DNA from: a virus | IMG/VR virus record: IMGVR_UViG_3300023184_004198 | Span: 148,615-212,614 of that record | Strand: one strand, 5' to 3' | Length of the DNA: 64,000 nucleotides | In this document: one piece after another, positions 24,983-33,147 of the stretch | Layout of the letters: each line of letters opens with the position of its first letter | How positions within the stretch are numbered: position 1 is the stretch's first letter | Position numbers and translations under genes: made by a program | The notes under the pieces: model-generated | The model's input: the letters and a program-made list of their open reading frames with translations, nothing else | Databases searched by the model: none | What the model was told of the DNA's origin: nothing

Positions 24983-25906
24983 ATGAAACAGTTATGGACA
25001 GAAAAATATCGGCCCAACACTTTGGCGGATTATGTTTTTCGTGACCAAGCACAGCGAGAGCAGGTAGAGGGTTGGGTCAAATCTGGCGCTATCCCACACT
25101 TGCTGTTCTCTGGATCACCAGGTGTGGGCAAGACCACCTTGGCCAAGATCCTGATACATGAACTAGGCATTGATCCGTTTGATGTCATGGAAATCAATGC
25201 GTCAAGAGAAAACAACATTGATACTATTCGTGCCAAGATCACAGGCTTTGTGCAGACCATGCCGTTTGGTGATTTTAAAATTGTGTTGTTGGACGAAGCA
25301 GATTACATCACTCCCAACGGCCAAGCAGCCTTGCGTGGTGTAATGGAAACCTACTCCAGCACTGCCAGATTCATACTCACTTGCAATTATCCCAATCGTG
25401 TTATCCCGGCCTTGCACAGCAGATGTCAAGGATTCCACATTGAGAAAGTGGATGTCACAGAATTCACTGCTAGAATGGCCACCATCTTGGTAACAGAGAG
25501 TGTGGAGTTTGACCTGGATACCTTGGACAGTTATGTCAAGGCCACATATCCAGACCTGCGCAAGTGTATCAACTTGTGCCAAATGAACACAGTGGATGGC
25601 AGGTTGTCAGCCCCTCATGGGGACGAAGGTGGCGCAACATCTGACTATTTGTTGGCGGCTGTGGACATGTTCAAACGTGGCAAAATACGTGAAGCCAGAA
25701 CATTGTTGTGCCAAAATGTGCGCAGTGAGGACATGGAAGCCCTGTTCCGCTGGATGTACGACAACTTGGACTTGTGGGGCACAACACCCGAACGCCAGGA
25801 CCAAGCCATTATAATCATACGCAACAGTGCGGCCAATAACAGCCTTGTGGCGGATCACGAAATCAACTTGAGCGCAACCATTGTAGAACTGTGCAACATT
25901 CAATGA
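24983..25906 (+). CDS. Sliding clamp loader large subunit, gp44-like
   Basis: AAA+ ATPase of the RFC small-subunit/T4 gp44 type, 307 residues. It opens WTEKYRPNTLADYVF, the RFC signature; Walker A GSPGVGKT at 44-51; Walker B VLLDEAD (101-107); sensor 1 LTCNY; and SRC (arginine finger) in ALHSRCQ. It loads the ring clamp for the replicase; in T4 the clamp also activates late promoters. The usual partner gp62 was not identified in the next gene. Confidence 0.92.
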   Translation: MKQLWTEKYRPNTLADYVFRDQAQREQVEGWVKSGAIPHLLFSGSPGVGKTTLAKILIHELGIDPFDVMEINASRENNIDTIRAKITGFVQTMPFGDFKIVLLDEADYITPNGQAALRGVMETYSSTARFILTCNYPNRVIPALHSRCQGFHIEKVDVTEFTARMATILVTESVEFDLDTLDSYVKATYPDLRKCINLCQMNTVDGRLSAPHGDEGGATSDYLLAAVDMFKRGKIREARTLLCQNVRSEDMEALFRWMYDNLDLWGTTPERQDQAIIIIRNSAANNSLVADHEINLSATIVELCNIQ

Positions 25907-26193
25907 GATACTTACTTTTAACCTATTACAAAAAACCCGACGGCAAGATTGACGAAGTCATGGCCGTGGCCAAAAACTTGAAAAAACGCGACATTGCAAC
26001 TTGCAACGTCATACTTGACTTTAAAAAATTAGAAGTGATCAAAGCCAGTATGTCGGGCACAGATGTACCAAAAGATTTTGACCGCATTGCAGGGTATTAC
26101 CATCAACACTATGCTGCCACCATAGAGCGATTGTTCAACGAGAATGGCTACGAAGTTGAAGTCAACAAACCCCAACAAGATGCGGCTGGATGA
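25903..26193 (+). CDS. Conserved phage hypothetical protein (96 aa)
   Basis: ATG 25903 overlaps the clamp-loader stop. MRYLLLTYYKKPDGKIDEVM, then TCNVILDFKKLEVIKASM and GYYHQHYAATIERLFNENGY: a small alpha/beta protein often found next to replication genes in phages I know. Position is where T4 has gp62, but there is no visible similarity. Overlaps the start of the radical SAM gene. Confidence 0.6.
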   Translation: MRYLLLTYYKKPDGKIDEVMAVAKNLKKRDIATCNVILDFKKLEVIKASMSGTDVPKDFDRIAGYYHQHYAATIERLFNENGYEVEVNKPQQDAAG

Positions 26194-27118
26194 TTTAGAT
26201 GGTTTACACATTGAACTGACCAATCTGTGTACGTTGAAATGTCCAGGTTGCCTGAGAACACAGTTGATTAAAAAATGGCCTCGCCATTGGAAAAATTACA
26301 GTTTAGATTTGGATGTTGTTGCAAAATTCTTAGACGTTGATTTGCAGGGCAAAACCATTACCTTGTGTGGCAACACAGGCGATTCTATATATCATCCCAA
26401 GTTTCATGACTTTGTGGCATATTTTAAAAATCGCGGTGCCCAGCTTCGAGTGTTTACCAATGGTAGTTATCGCAATCAGTCTTGGTGGGACACCACTGTT
26501 TCTTATTTGGACAGCGCAGATACAGTGATTTTTAGCGTGGATGGTCTGCCAGAAAATTTTACACAATATCGAATCAATGCAGATTGGCAATCAATTTTGA
26601 TTGGCATGCAGGCTTGTATACAAGCATCTTGCAAAACTGTGTGGAAATACATTCCGTTCAATTTCAATGAAAATGACATTGCTGCCGCAGAACAACTCAG
26701 TCAAAACATGGGCTTTGATGTTTTTAAAATTGAACAAAGCAGCAGATTTGACGAACGCAATGGAGTAGATTATCAGTTGATGTCTTTCATGCCCAGCGGC
26801 AATCAACACATAGATGCAAGATATCAACATCAAGCAGAATGGAAAAACTCAAGGCTCACAATCCAGATTGATCCTGTTTGCAATGATCAAAGAAGTCATT
26901 ACATTTCGGCCAACGGGTTTTACAGTCCCTGTTGTTTTGTATCTGACTATGCATTTTATTACAAGACAGAATTTGGTAAAAACAAAAAAATGTACAACAT
27001 TGCAGACCGTACACTCACCGGGTTGTTTCAACAAACAGAATTCAATGAGTTTTACAATAATTTACACGATCACGCAGTTTGTCAATTTAGTTGTCCCGCT
27101 ACACAGGAAAGAAAATGA
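26180..27118 (+). CDS. Radical SAM protein (312 aa)
   Basis: Start at ATG 26180 (overlap of 14 bp). The CxxxCxxC motif for the 4Fe-4S cluster is at Cys17, Cys21 and Cys24 in LTNLCTLKCPGCLR. LCGNTGDSIYHP, VFTNGSY and VIFSVDGL follow the strands of the SAM barrel. Downstream cysteines (CNDQ, CCFVSD, CQFSC) fit a SPASM-like extra cluster. Such enzymes modify peptides, sugars or other metabolites; substrate unknown. The phage also has an A-type Fe-S carrier (10067) and a second member (61719). Confidence 0.85.
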   Translation: MRLDDLDGLHIELTNLCTLKCPGCLRTQLIKKWPRHWKNYSLDLDVVAKFLDVDLQGKTITLCGNTGDSIYHPKFHDFVAYFKNRGAQLRVFTNGSYRNQSWWDTTVSYLDSADTVIFSVDGLPENFTQYRINADWQSILIGMQACIQASCKTVWKYIPFNFNENDIAAAEQLSQNMGFDVFKIEQSSRFDERNGVDYQLMSFMPSGNQHIDARYQHQAEWKNSRLTIQIDPVCNDQRSHYISANGFYSPCCFVSDYAFYYKTEFGKNKKMYNIADRTLTGLFQQTEFNEFYNNLHDHAVCQFSCPATQERK

Positions 27119-27696
27119 AAAAGAAATTAATATTAGTTGATGCAGATGGTGTATTGTTAGACTGGGAGTTTGCGTTCTCAGTGTGGATGGAAGAACACGG
27201 GTTTGCCAAACAGGAAGGACATCAGTTTGAATACGATATTGGTGTTCGCTACGGCATTGATCGAGAGCAGAGTTTCAAACTGATCAAAATGTTCAACGAG
27301 TCGGCTGCAATTGGATTTTTGCCACCGCTGCGTGATGCCATGTACTATGTGAAACGCCTGCACGAAGAGCATGGCTATGTGTTTCACTGCATCACCAGTT
27401 TGAGTACAGACGTCAATGCTGGTAGATTGAGAGAAATGAACCTGCGTAAGTTGTTTGGCAAGACTGCATTTACAGGTGTCACATGTTTGGCCACTGGTGC
27501 AGATAAACACTCGGCACTGGAGCCTTATACCAATTCGGGTCTGTGGTGGATTGAAGACAAGCCCGAAAATGCTGACCTAGGCTATGATCTGGGTTTGCAG
27601 AGCATATTAATGGAACACGGGCACAACATGAATCATGAGTGCCCGTATCCTGTGGTTAAAAATTGGCGGGAAATCTACGCAATAATCACCTCCTAA
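27115..27696 (+). CDS. HAD-like phosphatase (193 aa)
   Basis: ATG 27115 overlaps the radical SAM stop (ATGA). Motif I is LVDADGVLLDWE with nucleophile Asp9 and acid/base Asp11; ITSLST is motif II; WWIEDKPENADLG is motif IV. A cap domain is inserted between I and II. Similar to 5'-nucleotidase (NT5C-like)/HAD proteins in phages. Substrate could be a nucleotide or the product of the adjoining radical SAM enzyme. Converges with phoH, overlapping 4 bp. Confidence 0.75.
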   Translation: MKKKLILVDADGVLLDWEFAFSVWMEEHGFAKQEGHQFEYDIGVRYGIDREQSFKLIKMFNESAAIGFLPPLRDAMYYVKRLHEEHGYVFHCITSLSTDVNAGRLREMNLRKLFGKTAFTGVTCLATGADKHSALEPYTNSGLWWIEDKPENADLGYDLGLQSILMEHGHNMNHECPYPVVKNWREIYAIITS

Positions 27697-28427
27697 GCGG
27701 CGTAGAGTTTCAACACTGACCCAATGATGCTGTGGCGTTGCACGTCACGAGTTTGCATTTCGCACACAGCAATTCCCGCCACTGGTGTTTGACCCAGTTT
27801 AGCGCATAGATCGTACAAGCCATTGTCCCCTCTAGCACGATCGGCTTGTTCCACATCTCCTGTAATCACTATCTTAGAGTTCTGTCCAATGCGTGTCATC
27901 AGCATTTTTACTTGTGCTGGTGTGGCATTTTGCATTTCGTCTGCGATGATCCACGAATTTTTGAAGGTTCGGCCTCTCATGTATGCCAGAGGAGATATTT
28001 CCAGAACTTGATCTTCAATCATGGCCACGATGTCTTGTGGCCTATAGTATTCACGCATGACATCCAATAAGGGACGAGTCCAAGGTTCCATTTTGGCAAC
28101 TAAATTGCCGGGCAAAAAGCCATGGCTTTCGCCCTCTACACCCACTGCGGGTCTTGTCAGCACTATTCGATCGCATACTCCTTCTCTTAGATTTTTAACA
28201 GCAGCCAGCATCGCCAGGTACGTTTTACCTGTTCCAGCGGGACCTGCTGTGACGACAATGTGTTGATCAGGGTCCTGTAGTGCCATGACCAGGCGCTCTT
28301 GATTTCGTGTTCGAGGGATCAAGTCTATGCGGCGAGGTTGTGCCCGCGGCGCTTGGTTAAAGTTAATGGTGTTTTCTACTGCCTGATTCATACGTTTTTG
28401 TGCTTTTGTTGCTCGTTGTCTACTCAA
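27693..28427 (-). CDS. phoH: PhoH-like P-loop ATPase (244 aa)
   Basis: Start TTG at 28427 preceded by TTAGGAGAATCACAC. Walker A GPAGTGKT at 62-69, Walker B IIADEMQNA, and MLMTRIGQNSKIVITGDVEQ of the PhoH family. The N-terminal ~45 residues are basic. PhoH-like genes are very common in aquatic phages; proposed roles are RNA metabolism or phosphate-starvation response, neither proven. Confidence 0.9.
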   Translation of the reverse strand: MSRQRATKAQKRMNQAVENTINFNQAPRAQPRRIDLIPRTRNQERLVMALQDPDQHIVVTAGPAGTGKTYLAMLAAVKNLREGVCDRIVLTRPAVGVEGESHGFLPGNLVAKMEPWTRPLLDVMREYYRPQDIVAMIEDQVLEISPLAYMRGRTFKNSWIIADEMQNATPAQVKMLMTRIGQNSKIVITGDVEQADRARGDNGLYDLCAKLGQTPVAGIAVCEMQTRDVQRHSIIGSVLKLYAA

Positions 28428-28458
28428 GTGTGATTCTCCTAAGCCCTGTAGGGCCAGG

Positions 28459-28586
28459 TATTTACGGTCAGCATTTTGATGATAACGGAGTGGTATTCTT
28501 TAATTCTTGGTCACTAAATACTGACCAGGCCGCAAAAAGCACACAGGCCTAAGTCTATTGTGCGCTCACAACAACTTTGGTAAATA
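28459..28586. promoter_or_regulatory. Cluster of three late promoter motifs in a divergent gap
   Basis: TATTTA at 28459-28464 (TAAATA on minus, toward phoH), TAAATA at 28515-28520 and TAAATA at 28581-28586 (both plus). The last is only 7 nt before ATG 28594, without a Shine-Dalgarno between. Confidence 0.5.
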
Positions 28587-28593
28587 ATGCATT

Positions 28594-29205
28594 ATGCAAA
28601 CAAAGAACATACACGGCACCAACGACAAAGAACTGTTCAAGAATCACGAAGATTATTGGCAGGTCGCTGACAACATTCGTGACATTTACATGAGCGATGG
28701 CAGTCTGACCACGCTGTTGGACTTTGAACGTGTGTTGGACGAGATGGATATTTACGCATTTCGTAACTGGGAAATTGGCGAATTAGTTGCTGGCCCAGAC
28801 ATTGGCAAATACACAGTGGGTGTGACATTTATGTGGCCAGAAAAAATGATGCCTGACCCACGCGGCGGCAAAAGGCTGCTGCCATTTGATTGCAAAGTCA
28901 CATACAAAAAACAAAAGATCAAAATCCCCATCAAAATTGATGATCCATCGGATTACATTCCTGGCACCAAGAAAGCCAAGATTGTTGAGAAGCCTGTGTG
29001 GCTGGTGGAGATTGTCATGCCCAAGCGCCTCATGAGCGAGATCCGTACAGGCTCAATTGAGATGGAAGATCAAGAAATTGACTTGGATGAACTAGACGCA
29101 GCCTACGAGCAGGATCTAGACAAAGAAGACACACAAAGTGATGCAAAGGCACAAAATGCACAACAAAACTTACAACAAGACCTCCAACCCGTCCCGGCTG
29201 CTTGA
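28594..29205 (+). CDS. Phage hypothetical protein with acidic/Q-rich tail (203 aa)
   Basis: Residues 1-150 form a compact region (DYWQVADNIRDIYMSDGSLT; VTFMWPEKMMPDP; KVTYKKQKIKIPIKIDDPSD) and 150-203 an acidic then Q-rich tail (EQDLDKEDTQSDAKAQNAQQ). Expressed from a late-type motif with almost no leader, so probably virion assembly. The acidic tail could be a scaffold-like or DNA-mimic part. Overlaps the next gene. Confidence 0.6.
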   Translation: MQTKNIHGTNDKELFKNHEDYWQVADNIRDIYMSDGSLTTLLDFERVLDEMDIYAFRNWEIGELVAGPDIGKYTVGVTFMWPEKMMPDPRGGKRLLPFDCKVTYKKQKIKIPIKIDDPSDYIPGTKKAKIVEKPVWLVEIVMPKRLMSEIRTGSIEMEDQEIDLDELDAAYEQDLDKEDTQSDAKAQNAQQNLQQDLQPVPAA

Positions 29206-29725
29206 AGGGTTGCAATATCGTGACCTAGAAGGCATGATGAAGCCTACCATTCATGTGGATGAATTTAGTGGCAAAATGGGCGATGATGAGGATATCATTG
29301 TGTTGAGTTTCTTTGTGCGTGACAAACAAGCAGCCAAAGACCTAGTGGCCTGGTTTGAAAAAGGCTATGATTTTGTACTGGATGCTGACCGCAGCCCAGG
29401 TGAAATCAAACCCAGCCGCTATTTGGTGTATGTGGAAATGCGTCGCCGCAGTGCTGCACCACAGTATGTGGCCGAATTGATTAATGATTTAACTACACTC
29501 ACAGAACATGAACCTGAAGATTGGATAATGCGATATAATAATCAAACACAGCCTTGGAGTGAAGAAGCATTTGCAAGCACTGTGCCGCTGACTCCAGATG
29601 AGTATCGTAGAACACACGAATCAGATTTGAATGAGTGGCGCACTGCCGCTGGGTTGCCTGTAAAACAGATTCACGAAACCCGGCCTGACATGCGGGCACT
29701 ACAGGCTGCTGCTGGACTTATCTAA
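29156..29725 (+). CDS. Phage hypothetical protein (189 aa)
   Basis: Start taken as ATG 29156 (alternatives 29138, 29235). The core from MKPTIHVDEFSGKMGDDEDI through VLSFFVRDKQAAKDLVAWFE, DADRSPGEIKPSRYLVYVEM to LTTLTEHEPEDW is a ferredoxin-like alpha/beta pattern that I recall as a conserved hypothetical of T4-like aquatic phages, usually beside the gene that precedes it here. Likely virion- or head-related. It converges with the methyltransferase gene (8-bp overlap). Confidence 0.6.
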   Translation: MHNKTYNKTSNPSRLLEGLQYRDLEGMMKPTIHVDEFSGKMGDDEDIIVLSFFVRDKQAAKDLVAWFEKGYDFVLDADRSPGEIKPSRYLVYVEMRRRSAAPQYVAELINDLTTLTEHEPEDWIMRYNNQTQPWSEEAFASTVPLTPDEYRRTHESDLNEWRTAAGLPVKQIHETRPDMRALQAAAGLI

Positions 29726-30233
29726 TCCATTCACAGTAGATTCTATTGTTGCTGTCCTGCTGTAAATCAGCAACACGGAATCCAAACTGGTCAGCATATT
29801 GATGCAACCGTTCAGGAGTCCAGTCAAAAAAATCAATAGACTTGCATTGTTCATTGCCGTGGTCTTGACGTCCAGGATTGCAACGCCAGTATATTCTAGC
29901 ATGCGGAGTCAGCAATTGAACCACATGATCAATTTGCTTTAATATTGTTTCCTCACTACCAAAATTGATACTGCCCAGGCAAAATGCCACATTAAATTGT
30001 ATATTGCTTTCAAACTCTTCAATGGTGCATTTGTAGTCAGCCTGATCAAACGCAGGATCTATGCCGGTTAGATTGGCAATGCGTCCTCGAAACGGATTGG
30101 TGCCGCAGCCTACATCCAGCACTGATTCGCCTAGTTTTATTTTTTGGAGAAGTGCCCATCCAGAATATTCATATTGATCAATGTTTGAGTGCCAATGAGT
30201 GCTGAAATATTTGTCTAAGGTGTGTTGGTCCAT
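29718..30233 (-). CDS. SAM-dependent methyltransferase-like protein (171 aa)
   Basis: I chose ATG 30233, next to a palindromic promoter; longer forms would run into the divergent gene. Motif I VLDVGCGTNPF and the acidic end of strand 2 (TGIDPAF), with FNVAFCLGSINFG as motif IV, are class I methyltransferase features. The C-terminal FDWTPERLHQYADQFGF is typical of small-molecule/sugar methylases. Part of an accessory cluster with sulfotransferase-like and kinase genes. Confidence 0.75.
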   Translation of the reverse strand: MDQHTLDKYFSTHWHSNIDQYEYSGWALLQKIKLGESVLDVGCGTNPFRGRIANLTGIDPAFDQADYKCTIEEFESNIQFNVAFCLGSINFGSEETILKQIDHVVQLLTPHARIYWRCNPGRQDHGNEQCKSIDFFDWTPERLHQYADQFGFRVADLQQDSNNRIYCEWIR

Positions 30234-30246
30234 ATAATTAATTATA
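30233..30246. promoter_or_regulatory. 14-bp palindromic bidirectional promoter
   Basis: TATAATTAATTATA is a perfect palindrome carrying a TATAAT box on each strand, in the only 16 bp between two divergent start codons (30233 minus, 30250 plus). Gaps are 7 nt (minus) and 11 nt (plus) to the ATGs. Could also be a late-promoter variant (TATAATTA). Confidence 0.5.
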
Positions 30247-30249
30247 CAC

Positions 30250-30825
30250 ATGCTTCCCAACAGAATATTTCTAACAGGCGTGCCCGGCTCACGCTGGTCA
30301 GGTATTGCACAAACACTAGAAACCATTCCAGGTTTTAATACCACAGACCGCACACCAGCACGTACATACAGTCATCATAGTTACACAGGACACCAAGGTG
30401 CTTACTTTGGTCCAGGTATGGAACTGGAATGTAGATTAAATGACCAGTATATTGATGCGGCCTGGACTGAGCCTGGTGGCACACGATTGATTAAAAGTCA
30501 TGACTGGGCATATGTGTTGCCTCAAGTACAACATTATTTTCCCAAAGACTGGATCATGTTGGTGTATCGTCCAGACATGGCGTCATATGCATGGTGGCAC
30601 GAAGCAGGCGGGTTTCAAATCAAATACCCTTGCTATAATGCTTACCAGGACAGTACAGGCATGTTGGCAGCCATAACAAGACAGAATCAGTGCATACTTG
30701 AATATGCACACAGTCGTAATGCCACTTGGCATCACTTTACACCTGAATGGGTTGAAAGTACATTTGGACATAAGGTTGAAATTAAGAAGACTTTTCCAGA
30801 TATTTTAGTAACGGTGCTCAAATGA
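30250..30825 (+). CDS. Sulfotransferase-like P-loop protein (191 aa)
   Basis: FLTGVPGSRWSGIAQTLE at the N-terminus resembles the 5'-PAPS loop of sulfotransferases (GxxRSGTTxL type), and GTRLIKSHDWAYVLPQ and IMLVYRPDMASYAWW follow the second and third signature regions. Family assignment is tentative. The next-but-one gene is an APS-kinase-like P-loop protein, which could supply PAPS. Predicted to transfer sulfate to a surface sugar or other acceptor. Confidence 0.55.
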   Translation: MLPNRIFLTGVPGSRWSGIAQTLETIPGFNTTDRTPARTYSHHSYTGHQGAYFGPGMELECRLNDQYIDAAWTEPGGTRLIKSHDWAYVLPQVQHYFPKDWIMLVYRPDMASYAWWHEAGGFQIKYPCYNAYQDSTGMLAAITRQNQCILEYAHSRNATWHHFTPEWVESTFGHKVEIKKTFPDILVTVLK

Positions 30826-31052
30826 GAGATCATGTTTGGTATATCAAATACGCCAGTGCCATAACCATATTATGTGCAATGGTGTTACACGTTTTGGGCA
30901 TCACGCCCTGGAACAGTTTTGTGCAAATGATCGGAGCCGCTGGCTGGATCTATGTGGGCTATCGCTGGAATGAGCGAGCTCTGATGTTGAATTTCTTGCC
31001 CCAGTTCTTCATTATTATCCCGGGGCTGGTGTACATGTATTTTTTGCGATGA
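30822..31052 (+). CDS. Small three-helix membrane protein (76 aa)
   Basis: ATGA overlap with the gene before and after. Helices at about 8-28, 32-48 and 54-75 cover nearly the whole chain. It resembles small phage membrane proteins of unknown role, or half of a transporter fold. Its operon place between the sulfotransferase-like and kinase genes is the only functional hint. Confidence 0.6.
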   Translation: MRDHVWYIKYASAITILCAMVLHVLGITPWNSFVQMIGAAGWIYVGYRWNERALMLNFLPQFFIIIPGLVYMYFLR

Positions 31053-31450
31053 AACGCATACTGATCATGGGTTTGAGTGGTACAGGCAAGACCACACTGG
31101 CTAAGTCACTGCAAACCAAATTGAACTCTGTACATTTTAATGCAGATCAAGTTAGAGGTATGTTCAATGACTGGGACTTCAGTGCAGAAGGACGCATACG
31201 TCAAAGTCAACGCATGCGAGATCTTGCTGATGCAGCCCAGGCTGACTATGTGATTGCTGATTTTATTGCACCATTGAATCGCATGCGAGTAATATTTGAC
31301 GCTGATTTTACCATATGGATGGACACTGTACAGCGCAGTCGGTTTGCAGACACTGACCAAATGTTTGTACCTCCTACTAGTTGGGAATATGACATGAGGA
31401 TCACCTCATTTGACTACAATATAGATAATATCTTAAAGGAACTACCATGA
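31049..31450 (+). CDS. Adenylylsulfate-kinase-like P-loop kinase (133 aa)
   Basis: Walker A GLSGTGKTT at 8-16 and FNADQVRGMFNDWDFSAEGR, which lines up with the CysC segment LDGDNVRxGLxxDLGFSxxDR, then RQSQRMRDLADAAQADYVIADFIAP split as in CysC (A..G.IVI.S.I.P). CysC is ~200 residues; this copy lacks ~60 and its lid is short, as in other phage small-molecule kinases. It may phosphorylate APS or another small hydroxyl substrate. Confidence 0.65.
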   Translation: MKRILIMGLSGTGKTTLAKSLQTKLNSVHFNADQVRGMFNDWDFSAEGRIRQSQRMRDLADAAQADYVIADFIAPLNRMRVIFDADFTIWMDTVQRSRFADTDQMFVPPTSWEYDMRITSFDYNIDNILKELP

Positions 31451-32412
31451 AACGATTACTCTTACTGTTATTAATGATTCCCATGATGGCCCTGGCCTGG
31501 GAACCCAGCCGCCCAGTTACTGTGGTGATAGGCAATGCACCTGGTGCAGGCAATGAACTAGCATTTAGAAAACTGTCACAGATCATCAATCGCACCAACA
31601 AAAAAATTACGTTTGTTGTTGAAAACCGTGCAGGCGCAGACAGCGTGATTGCAATGAATCACATGATGCAAGTATTGCCAGATGGGCATACCATTGCTGC
31701 TTTTAATCACATGAGCCAATATGTTACCCAGGACATTTGGCAGCGCGACATCAAAAAGTATGACTACAACACATTTGAGGATGTGCTTACCATAGGCAAA
31801 AGTCCCTTAGTGCTTGTTGCTATTTCCACCAGCGCAGTCAACACTCCAGATGAATTTGCTACACTGTTGCGTACCACACAACAACCCGTGTTTGTGGCTG
31901 TGGGGTCAGGCGCACATAGAATCACATTTGAGTATTTGATGCTGAAGACCGGGGGCAATAAAAACTTGGTTCGGCACATTGCTTTTAATGGGCCGGCACA
32001 GGCATTGCAAAGTGTTGCTAGTAGTGCAGGTGGCACAGAGTTTGGTATCATGCCCTTGACTGTGGCCCGTCCCTTGATCGAAGCAGGCCGGGTCAAAGCC
32101 ATTGGCATCACTGGTGATCGAAAAATAGCGCAAATGCCAAATATCCCACTATTACGAAAGATCGCCCCGGGCATCAACATATTTGCTGCCTGGAACATTG
32201 TGTTGCCGCCACGCACTGATCGTGTGATTGTGGACTATTATGCGGATTTATTTGCTCGGGCTATAAATACTACAGAATACCAAGAATGGATGGATCAAAA
32301 CTTGGTATTTGTGGAAAGCCGAGAGTTAGATCCAGATGGTTTACGGCAACATGCCCAAGAACTACGCCGAACATTCCTACCCCTAGCAAACCAAATCAAC
32401 CCCACCGAATAA
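31447..32412 (+). CDS. Bug/TctC-family periplasmic solute-binding protein (321 aa)
   Basis: The N-terminus is a Sec signal peptide (LLLLLLMIPMMALA, cleavage before WEPSRP). RPVTVVIGNAPGAGNELAFR, ENRAGADSVIAMNHMMQVLP, DGHTIAAFNHM and AGRVKAIGITGDRKIAQMPN are the standard landmarks of the tripartite tricarboxylate transporter receptor (TctC/Bug) family. Length ~320 is normal, so it appears intact. These proteins bind carboxylates in the periplasm and are massively expanded in Burkholderiales; none is expected in a phage, so host origin is likely. Confidence 0.88.
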   Translation: MKRLLLLLLMIPMMALAWEPSRPVTVVIGNAPGAGNELAFRKLSQIINRTNKKITFVVENRAGADSVIAMNHMMQVLPDGHTIAAFNHMSQYVTQDIWQRDIKKYDYNTFEDVLTIGKSPLVLVAISTSAVNTPDEFATLLRTTQQPVFVAVGSGAHRITFEYLMLKTGGNKNLVRHIAFNGPAQALQSVASSAGGTEFGIMPLTVARPLIEAGRVKAIGITGDRKIAQMPNIPLLRKIAPGINIFAAWNIVLPPRTDRVIVDYYADLFARAINTTEYQEWMDQNLVFVESRELDPDGLRQHAQELRRTFLPLANQINPTE

Positions 32413-32414
32413 CA

Positions 32415-32420
32415 TAAATA
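32415..32420 (+). promoter_or_regulatory. Late promoter motif (CATAAATATTC)
   Basis: TAAATA 31 bp before ATG 32452, followed by TTAAGGAGAATTCC. One of the late-type units here that does have a normal Shine-Dalgarno leader. Confidence 0.55.
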
Positions 32421-32451
32421 TTCGTGTATCGATACACTTAAGGAGAATTCC

Positions 32452-33147
32452 ATGGATGCAAAACAATTTGTTAAAAAACTAGTTGAGGACAATCAAGCAT
32501 TGTTCAAGGCCAGCCAGTATAACGTTAAAGAATACTTCGACAGCAAACCTGCTCAAGAAGAATTAGTCGAGCACTTTGTTGGCCGCATGGTCAACGAGCG
32601 CATGAACATGGTGGAAATTGCCAATGCAGTTGCTGCCATGCCTGCTGACACCCCAACAGAAGAACTAGAACTGTTGACACGTCAGGCACAAGACGAAGCC
32701 CGTCACTTCCGCATGGTCAAAGAAGTCATTGAGCACATGACTGGTCAGCCGCTAGACGTAGCCGCTGCCATCGCTGCTGAGGCTGCCAAACCCACTGCCA
32801 AAGGTGCTGGCTTGTTGGCCAAGTACGAAGCAGAAACTGATCCTGTTGCCCTGGCAGCATATCAGTTGGTTGCTGAAGGCCGCGCTGAGGCTGTATGGAA
32901 CCAAATGGCTGACTGCATTGAAGACGAGTTCATCTCTACTAGTTACGCCAAGATTGCCAAAGACGAAGGTTTCCACGCCAACATTGGTGGTTGGAAACTG
33001 GAAAAATTGGTTCAAGACGAAGCCACACAACAACGTGTTGAAGTGTTGGTCGCTAAAATGCGCCGGGACTTGTATGACATTTCATGCCGGAACACCACTG
33101 CTGCTGCGGCAGGCAAGCAACTAGTGGCCGAAGCCTACGGTTGGTAA
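32452..33147 (+). CDS. Ferritin-like diiron protein (231 aa)
   Basis: Two ExxH iron-binding pairs lie on long helices: DEARHFRM (about 83-90) and EDEFIST...KDEGFHANIG, with further Glu residues in between. This is the four-helix-bundle fold of the ferritin-like superfamily (compare MiaE and heme-oxygenase-like or aldehyde-deformylating oxygenase types). Its substrate is unknown: it may be an oxygenase acting on a small molecule or an iron-handling protein. Strong RBS and late promoter; followed by an overlapping amidotransferase gene, which suggests a joint pathway. Confidence 0.7.
   Translation: MDAKQFVKKLVEDNQALFKASQYNVKEYFDSKPAQEELVEHFVGRMVNERMNMVEIANAVAAMPADTPTEELELLTRQAQDEARHFRMVKEVIEHMTGQPLDVAAAIAAEAAKPTAKGAGLLAKYEAETDPVALAAYQLVAEGRAEAVWNQMADCIEDEFISTSYAKIAKDEGFHANIGGWKLEKLVQDEATQQRVEVLVAKMRRDLYDISCRNTTAAAAGKQLVAEAYGW

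Noticed and set aside
25903-26193. Clamp loader small subunit gp62
   Set aside because: Right place after gp44-like gene, but no visible similarity; left as conserved hypothetical.
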